In this document: piece by piece, positions 30,399 through 35,923 of the stretch
Layout of the letters: every line of letters starts with the position of its first letter
How positions within the stretch are numbered: the first letter of the stretch is position 1
Virus record (IMG/VR): IMGVR_UViG_3300022748_000011
Location: 1-35,923 of that record
Strand: one strand, 5' to 3'
DNA from: a virus
DNA length: 35,923 nt
Translations under genes and position numbers: made by a program
Notes under the pieces: model-generated
Database searches by the model: none
Told to the model about the DNA's origin: nothing
The model's input: only the letters and a program-made list of their open reading frames with translations

Positions 30399-30936
30399 CT
30401 TGCACCTCCACTTGTTCTGCTTCTAATGCAACTTGTGATGGTGACTTAGCCCATTGAATATTGCTCATAATAGTTTGCACCGCAGCAACATCGGCAGCGC
30501 CAGTTACAGCAGTTCTGGTTTGATCGGCAGTAGCACGAATCGATGCTCTCCAAGAGTTCCAATCTGGATTAATTGGTGTGCTAGTTTCTACGGATTTGAC
30601 CACCATCCAGTCGCTAGGAAAGAGAATGGAATAAGCCGTATTGTTAATTTGGTTAAATGCGTTAGCTTTTACATCGGTTAAATTTTTAGGTGTGCAAGTA
30701 AAGCTAATGTCCACTTGATTTGTTTCTGCGTTATAAACGGGTGCGTTTTGTTGAACCCAGTAATATTGATCGCTCTCTTGTTGACCATAAACTACATCGC
30801 AAATACCGATTGATTCACGCTCTTGTGTGGAAGCTAACTGAATCCAGTTGCCAGGATAATCAACCCCATTCCAACTAAACGGCACTCCAGCCTGTATTAA
30901 AAATTGAATAATTCCGTTTTGAACTAAAGCAAACAT
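30388..30936 (-). CDS. Tail fibre assembly-like protein (DUF4376-like)
   Basis: 182 residues. The C-terminal region (about 105-170: NQINNTAYSILFPSDWMVVKS, WNSWRASIRATADQTRTAVTGAADVAAVQTIMSNIQW) resembles the helical C-terminal part of phage tail-fibre-associated proteins (DUF4376-type). N-terminal part has SWNGVDYPGNWIQLAS. AGGAG precedes the ATG. May chaperone or cap the 788-residue tail protein encoded just before it. Confidence 0.6.
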   Translation of the reverse strand: MFALVQNGIIQFLIQAGVPFSWNGVDYPGNWIQLASTQERESIGICDVVYGQQESDQYYWVQQNAPVYNAETNQVDISFTCTPKNLTDVKANAFNQINNTAYSILFPSDWMVVKSVETSTPINPDWNSWRASIRATADQTRTAVTGAADVAAVQTIMSNIQWAKSPSQVALEAEQVEVQDGN

Positions 30937-30944
30937 TTTTTCTC

Positions 30945-30986
30945 CTATCTTGCGTTAGCGTTTAAATATTGTTTATTAAGTGGCAT
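30945..30986 (-). CDS. Possible 13-residue micropeptide
   Basis: The ORF encodes MPLNKQYLNANAR and then TAG. AAGG at 30993-30996 lies six bases before the ATG, overlapping the stop of the 788-residue gene. It fills the only gap between two late genes, and its stop abuts the next ribosome site. May be a translational coupler only. Confidence 0.3.
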   Translation of the reverse strand: MPLNKQYLNANAR

Positions 30987-30989
30987 ATA

Positions 30990-33356
30990 TCACCTTGCAA
31001 GCGAAAATTTATAAGGAAACTCGGCAAAAACTGCGTAAATGTATGTTCCGCCCGATGCATTACAAAGAGTATCTGTTGAACGGATTTTAAATCCATTAGA
31101 AAGAGCATCAATATATCTACTTAAGCCAGTTGATTCTGCATTTGCTGAATTTGGTAATAAAGTGGTTTGCATAACATTGTATGTATCTCTTGCTGTATCC
31201 CATAAATACCAAGATTCTGCGCCCGAATCAGACCTTTTTATTAAAATCCACTTAGGTCTAAACCCTGTATAAATAAACGGACCATCACTAGAGCCATTGC
31301 CTGTATAACTGCCAAATGCAGAATAGCCAGAGATTTGGGCAAAGCAGTAGGCTACATAGGTTGCTGTACTTGCATTTACTGTTGAATCTGTATTAATTGT
31401 AAAAACAGACGATGTTGGAGCAGTATTATTAAATGAACCTGAATTAGTTGAAAAAGCTCCTGTATCAAAATATAACTGTCCTGTCCAACCACTTGCGGAG
31501 TTCCCAATTACCCAATTTGAATTAGTAGCAGAGCTTCTTTTTTTAATAATTACCCATGATGGAGCAACGCCCAAGCCATGACCAACAGTAGCTAATGCTC
31601 CTGTACCTGTATAAGTAACAATACTAAATCCAGCCGTTGTATTAGCACTTACTGTAGATGTAATAGAACCAGCAGTATTGGTTACTCCTGTGCCACCGCC
31701 CTTCCATTGCCAAGCAACATATGTTGAACCATTGACATTTCCGTCTCCACCTTCAGTTCCGCTATAAGTAAATCCATTTGAATTAAATGAATCAACACCC
31801 CTATCGGTATAAGCTGCAAGCGCATTGTTTGAAAACAGCGTATTGTTAGTTCCTCTAACTATATCGCCAAGCATATGATTTCCAGCACCACTTCTTTCTT
31901 TTGTCCAAACTAAATCTGGAGCAAAACCACCAGCATTAACAATATTGTTAGTTGAACCATTACCAGTATACAGAGTTGCATCCATATACTTATTCGCCTG
32001 TGTCGATGCAGTAGCACCAATCGTAGGAGTAGGTAAGTTAAATGTGTTGAGCGCTACGAAACCCGATGGGGGTGTGTAAGAGAATGGTCTTTGACCGAAG
32101 TTAACAGAAAAAGTAGTGCTTGCAAAAGTTACATAATTCCAAGCAAAATTAAAAGTTGCTGTTGGAGTTGGAATATTAATAGCGCCTTGACTTACATTGT
32201 TTTTATAAAATGTAATTGTTCCAGCACCTACATCAATAGCAACACCAATAACATCACTAGTAGTCCATGATGAGCCATAAGAACTTGTAGTTCCACCTAC
32301 AGTTTTTTGCCCATCACTTCTATATTGAACATCAGTTGAGCTAGTTGTATAACTTCTAATACCAACAGCGGCTACTGTGCTAAGAGTAGAATAACTAAAT
32401 TCGTAATACCATTTACCTGATGTTGGTAATTGCATTGTTGCTTTATAAACAGTAGCTCCATAAGTAGTGCCAGAAGCAGTTAAATTACCATTAGATAGTG
32501 TAACGCTTAAACCAGAAAGATTTTCTTCTAAAGGATTCAACACACAATAATTAGCCGTATTTGAGTTCGTGTTGGTCGGCACATCGGTCATGCTGTCATA
32601 AGTAGAGCCCGATGTAATGCTGATATTGTTTGTGACCCAGTAGTTTCCGTTACCAGAGAAGTCTTTTCCTAAACCCACATTCGATGATGTAGTCAGAGCA
32701 GAGTTATCAGTAAATGGTAAATAGAATCCATTAGTGCCGTATGTTCCTGTGTATTTAATAGGTTGCCATACACCAGTAGCAGCAGATGTAGCACCAAATG
32801 AGGATGGGGTTAGGGCTTGACCATCAATAAAGTTTACTTCTGCTAGGTAGCCATCGAAGTAAATTCCATTTAGCGGATTTCTTCCAATATTATGGGCAAC
32901 TGTTGAATTTATTAAAGGCTGTAAATTTTGTGCTGGATTTGTAGATACTGTTAATGTTTGTAATACACCATTAACATAAATTGCTGTTCTATTTGATGCT
33001 GTTGCTTGAGTTGTATCTAAAAAAACAACAACATGATACCAAGCGGATGGATCTCTAAAAACAGCATTTGTATAAACTCTCATTGTTTCAACATTTGAAT
33101 TTGCTGCATCTAAATAAATCTTATCGCTTACATAATAAATAGTGCAATATGTTTGTGCCAATACAGTTTCAGTTCCTAATAAAACACCATTAGCTAAAGC
33201 ACCTCTTTTAACCCAAGCACTAAAAGTCCAAGTTTTTTGATTTGTTGTGCTTGCTGGAGTTCTACTAAGATAAGCAGAAGCACTAGACCGAAAGCGTAGG
33301 GAGTTGGTTAGGTTATAACCACCAGATGGAGCAGCGGATTTGCGTGAACTAAACAT
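30990..33356 (-). CDS. Receptor-binding tail protein with LamG and SPRY domains
   Basis: 788 residues. A LamG/concanavalin-like domain (about 15-205: SLRFRSSASAYLSRT, TWTFSAWVKRG, WYHVVVFLDTT, TAIYVNGV, YFDGYLAEVNFIDGQ). A SPRY/B30.2-like domain (about 300-430: GKWYYEFSYST, VIGVAIDVGAGTITFYKNNV, FSVNFGQRPF). A C-terminal part (about 470-785) with three related units, FAPDLVWTKERSGAGNHML, VAPSWVIIKKRSSATNSNW and FRPKWILIKRSDSGAESWY. These lectin-like folds suit host-glycan binding. Start overlaps the previous stop (TAATG). Confidence 0.8.
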   Translation of the reverse strand: MFSSRKSAAPSGGYNLTNSLRFRSSASAYLSRTPASTTNQKTWTFSAWVKRGALANGVLLGTETVLAQTYCTIYYVSDKIYLDAANSNVETMRVYTNAVFRDPSAWYHVVVFLDTTQATASNRTAIYVNGVLQTLTVSTNPAQNLQPLINSTVAHNIGRNPLNGIYFDGYLAEVNFIDGQALTPSSFGATSAATGVWQPIKYTGTYGTNGFYLPFTDNSALTTSSNVGLGKDFSGNGNYWVTNNISITSGSTYDSMTDVPTNTNSNTANYCVLNPLEENLSGLSVTLSNGNLTASGTTYGATVYKATMQLPTSGKWYYEFSYSTLSTVAAVGIRSYTTSSTDVQYRSDGQKTVGGTTSSYGSSWTTSDVIGVAIDVGAGTITFYKNNVSQGAINIPTPTATFNFAWNYVTFASTTFSVNFGQRPFSYTPPSGFVALNTFNLPTPTIGATASTQANKYMDATLYTGNGSTNNIVNAGGFAPDLVWTKERSGAGNHMLGDIVRGTNNTLFSNNALAAYTDRGVDSFNSNGFTYSGTEGGDGNVNGSTYVAWQWKGGGTGVTNTAGSITSTVSANTTAGFSIVTYTGTGALATVGHGLGVAPSWVIIKKRSSATNSNWVIGNSASGWTGQLYFDTGAFSTNSGSFNNTAPTSSVFTINTDSTVNASTATYVAYCFAQISGYSAFGSYTGNGSSDGPFIYTGFRPKWILIKRSDSGAESWYLWDTARDTYNVMQTTLLPNSANAESTGLSRYIDALSNGFKIRSTDTLCNASGGTYIYAVFAEFPYKFSLAR

Positions 33357-33829
33357 TAGAAATTCTGCCCAAATACAGATCCATAGGTAACATTACCGTC
33401 TTGGTAAAAGTTGAAAATGTCCACTTTTCCACTAGCAGCCGTTGGAGTTGGCGCTGTGTTTCCAGCCCATTTTAGGGATGTGCCACCAGCCCAAGAGAAG
33501 CTATTATTAGCAGTGTAATAAGTTTGAACGGTGAAACTCTTACCCGCTACAGAAGAAGGCAAGGTAATCGTGATCGTAGCGTTAACATTGACATTCTGAT
33601 AAGTGCCGTTAGCCAAACTAATGGTCACATTGCCACCAGATGAGTTGCTCAATGTTTCTGTGTAGTTGGTAACCGTTGTATTAGTTAAGGTTAAGTTTCC
33701 AACAGATGTAGTGGTATTCCCTAATCCTACGGCAGTATTGCCAAGGGTAGCGGTAGTATTAAAGTTGGCATCTAGGTTTGATAACGGGATCGAAGTCGTT
33801 GCGTTACCAAAAACATACGGAACTGGCAT
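33356..33829 (-). CDS. Tail fibre-like protein
   Basis: 157 residues. [42 protein letters not shown] (about 13-55) is Asn/Thr-rich with a repeated LGNT motif shared with the 323-residue fibre gene. The C-terminal half is a beta domain (GNVTISLANGTYQNVNVNATITITLPS, SFTVQTYYTANNSFSWAGGTSLKW). Gene follows the nozzle gene after one base, so it may join nozzle and fibres. Confidence 0.7.
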   Translation of the reverse strand: MPVPYVFGNATTSIPLSNLDANFNTTATLGNTAVGLGNTTTSVGNLTLTNTTVTNYTETLSNSSGGNVTISLANGTYQNVNVNATITITLPSSVAGKSFTVQTYYTANNSFSWAGGTSLKWAGNTAPTPTAASGKVDIFNFYQDGNVTYGSVFGQNF

Positions 33830-33830
33830 T

Positions 33831-35825
33831 TTAGAACCTCACTCTCAATTCATGTTCAAATTCAAATGTGTTGTACACAAAGCCAGGATTGCTTGATGTA
33901 CTAGTCAATCCTAGGTATTTACCCCATTGCATTGCATCTGACTTATACAACTGATAGCCTGTGCCACCTATCCAAGATATTACTGTAGAACTGTTATTTA
34001 TCCAAGGGATGGTCACATTGCTTGTGTTGTACCAAGTAATGAAGTTTCCAAGGGTGTAAGCTGGACTAGAGTCATATTCCGAATCCACCGTTACATTTAA
34101 AGAAGCTCCTTGAGTAAGCGTGGCTTCAATGCCAAATTTTAAGGCTTGCTTAGTACGGATTGGATCGGTTAATGGTAATAACGCAGTTTGTACTCGGCTA
34201 GTGATGCTTGCCGTATCATCATCATATAAATTATATAAAGCATTGCCAGACACACCATATAAAACAATTCTGCCAGCTTCAGGTACAGAAGTAATATATT
34301 TAAGATCGTTTCCTTGGCTTGTAATAAACCATTTTTTCTCAAAAAAGACCGCTTGGATATAACGGTAGCTTTCGGTAAAAGTAGCATCGTAATAACGGAA
34401 ATTAAAGGCTGCACAGAGGATGTTGTTGAGCAAAACCTGACCCGCATAAACAGGAGCAGTAAAGTCAATATTAGGGAAAACCCCATCTAAACCATCGGAT
34501 AGCTTGGAAGTGGTTGATCCTACTAAAGCGTAAACCCCGTAATCATTCATAAATAAGACTGAACGGAAATACGGAAATATAGCGTGGGGTAATTTAGAAC
34601 CAACGGAAGCGCTTACATTGGTATTGGTAAATAAGGTAGTACCACTAGTAGTAACCCTAACATCTGAGAATACATTAATAGAATCATCGCCAAAAATGTA
34701 CAAAAAGTTATTGGCTGATAGGAGTTGAACAATGTTGCCATGCAAGGTAGCGTCTGTCAAAGTTACGCCACCCGCAGAAACGCTTGTAAAGTCGCTATAC
34801 GAACCCGCAGCGCTGTAAGACACAGTTCTTCCTGATGCAATCCATACTCGCCCAGAAAAGCTCGCTATACCCACATTTTGGTCACTATTGACTACCGCTT
34901 TTAATACTGCTCCTGAACCACCGCCACCTGATACGGTAGCTGTCACATTAGCAGCATTGGTGTAGTTGCTTCCCGCATTGGTCATAATGACTTGAGTAAC
35001 CACATTACCCGACACAATGGGCGTGGCTGTCGCTCCTGTACCGCCACCTCCAGAGATACTGACCGTTACATTGGCTGCGTTGGTATAGCCTGAACCACCG
35101 TTGACAACCACTAAGTTTAAAGTGCCTGTTTTAAAAGACAAAAGTTCTGCAACGGCAGTTGCGTTTGCTCCACCGCCACCGCTAAAGGTAACGGTTAAGT
35201 TAGCTGCATTGGTGTATCCAGTACCCGCATTGGATAGATTTACGGCTGTGACCGCACCAGCAGAGATTGTTGCAGTCGCATTGGCTTGCACCCCACCCGT
35301 TTGATCTGGACCGCTAATAACTACGCTTGGTGCGCTGGTGTATCCAGATCCTCCATTGGTAATTCCTATCAATCCAACAGAACCGATAGTTACAACATTA
35401 TTGCCATCCCAAGTTGAATACCCCTTGTCTGGATCAAGAATAAGCATTCGTTCATTGTTCCATTGGGTAACATTTATTCCAGAACTAGAGAAAGTACCCG
35501 CTGAAGCAATATTGCCAGTTACATCGCTCGTAATGTCAAAATATTGCGCTGCGCCATTTTCTTCAAATGCCACCACATAATCTTTAACGCCAATGTTAAT
35601 TGAAGATAAATAACTAACGGTATTGGCAAAAGTAACGGCTACATTGCCAGAATCCTTGGCAGTTGTTTCTGCTGGCGTAATCTTTAGGTTGCCATAACCA
35701 ATTGGTTGAGCGTTTTCTACCCAACTAAATTCATCTTCCCCAATGGCTGTACGGTTGGCTTTGGTGTTTAGTCCTTTAAACTGCTTAATGACTTGGTAGG
35801 ACTTTTTCTGTTCCGCAGCAGCCAT
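33831..35825 (-). CDS. Tail nozzle-like protein with four internal repeats
   Basis: 664 residues. The N-terminus (SYQVIKQFKGLNTKANRTAIGEDEFSWVENAQPIGYGNL) and beta-propeller-like body (NERMLILDPDKGYSTWDG, GRVWIASGRTVSYSAAGSYSDF, NFLYIFGDDSINVFSD) match T7 gp12/P22 gp10-type nozzle proteins that close the short tail. Between 155 and 310 four units of about 42 residues are inserted, with GGSGYT or variants at 158, 200, 243 and 284, each followed by NVTVSISGGGGTGA-type strands. Its start lies in the terminal repeat, two bases past the adaptor stop on the closed circle. Confidence 0.75.
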   Translation of the reverse strand: MAAAEQKKSYQVIKQFKGLNTKANRTAIGEDEFSWVENAQPIGYGNLKITPAETTAKDSGNVAVTFANTVSYLSSINIGVKDYVVAFEENGAAQYFDITSDVTGNIASAGTFSSSGINVTQWNNERMLILDPDKGYSTWDGNNVVTIGSVGLIGITNGGSGYTSAPSVVISGPDQTGGVQANATATISAGAVTAVNLSNAGTGYTNAANLTVTFSGGGGANATAVAELLSFKTGTLNLVVVNGGSGYTNAANVTVSISGGGGTGATATPIVSGNVVTQVIMTNAGSNYTNAANVTATVSGGGGSGAVLKAVVNSDQNVGIASFSGRVWIASGRTVSYSAAGSYSDFTSVSAGGVTLTDATLHGNIVQLLSANNFLYIFGDDSINVFSDVRVTTSGTTLFTNTNVSASVGSKLPHAIFPYFRSVLFMNDYGVYALVGSTTSKLSDGLDGVFPNIDFTAPVYAGQVLLNNILCAAFNFRYYDATFTESYRYIQAVFFEKKWFITSQGNDLKYITSVPEAGRIVLYGVSGNALYNLYDDDTASITSRVQTALLPLTDPIRTKQALKFGIEATLTQGASLNVTVDSEYDSSPAYTLGNFITWYNTSNVTIPWINNSSTVISWIGGTGYQLYKSDAMQWGKYLGLTSTSSNPGFVYNTFEFEHELRVRF
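34896..35363 (-). repeat. Four 42-codon repeats inside nozzle gene
   Basis: Encodes the GGSGYT/AGTGYT/GGSGYT/AGSNYT units of the nozzle protein with regular spacing of 41-43 codons and Gly-rich turns. The units interrupt a propeller-like body, so they look like an inserted beta module grown by tandem duplication. Confidence 0.75.
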
Positions 35826-35923
35826 GTTTAGAATCCTGAACTATATGGGCTTGGAATCCTACGGGTAAATACGCTATTGAGGATGGAATTAACTTGTTTT
35901 GCGTATTCTTGTTTGTAAATTTC
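35797..35923. repeat. Terminal direct repeat, right copy
   Basis: Identical to bases 1-127. It repeats the nozzle start codon region and the adaptor 3' end, so the adaptor gene appears truncated here only because the window restarts. Confidence 0.95.

Noticed and set aside
35601-35923. Truncated adaptor gene at the right end
   Set aside because: Only the repeated 127 bases restart the adaptor 3' region; it is the same locus as 32-949 on the closed circle.

Overview
The window is a complete or nearly complete genome of a tailed, short-tailed (podovirus-like) phage. The first and last 127 bases are identical, so the molecule closes into a circle of about 35,796 bp (or is terminally redundant). 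Virion genes fill most of it: large terminase, portal, scaffold, major capsid, head-tail adaptor, tail nozzle, fibres, internal ejection proteins and lysis genes. I see no integrase, repressor, tRNA, rRNA or CRISPR array. The host cannot be read from the sequence. The M15 endolysin and the surface-glycan-type enzymes fit a Gram-negative, probably aquatic, bacterium, but that is inference.

Layout. Late genes run on the minus strand from about 10,640 down to 1, cross the circle junction, and continue from 35,825 down to 20,101. In transcription order they are: small genes and a glycosyltransferase; terminase large subunit; an HTH protein; a zinc-binding protein; portal; tiny basic peptides; scaffold; capsid; small head proteins; adaptor; (junction) tail nozzle; fibre proteins, including an 788-residue LamG/SPRY protein; a GNAT acetyltransferase; four large ejection-type proteins; small head/tail proteins; a three-helix holin; an M15 endolysin; and three small, very basic proteins. 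Many of these genes overlap by ATGA or TAATG, so translation is tightly coupled.

Early genes run on the plus strand from 10,619 to 20,141. They are: a GT-B-like protein; an unusual cassette of amidoligase plus class II glutamine amidotransferase (Ntn hydrolase) plus a 28-residue membrane peptide, with its own promoter and terminator; a 650-bp AT-rich, repeat-rich non-coding region that is the best origin candidate; then a recombination operon (YqaJ-type exonuclease, membrane micropeptide, RecT-type annealing protein, SSB-like protein, secreted Cys-rich peptide, RusA resolvase); and finally a possible nuclease, a GT-A glycosyltransferase and an FkbM-type methyltransferase. No DNA polymerase, primase, helicase or RNA polymerase is recognisable. 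Replication therefore probably uses host enzymes plus the phage recombination set.

The strongest candidate for an undescribed system is the amidoligase/GAT-II/membrane-peptide cassette at about 11,680-14,168. Both enzymes keep recognisable catalytic motifs, share an identical 20-nt leader, and lie between AT-rich non-coding blocks that carry copies of the same short repeat. Several micro-ORFs of 13 to 28 codons with good Shine-Dalgarno sequences are also reported, because standard gene callers would miss them.
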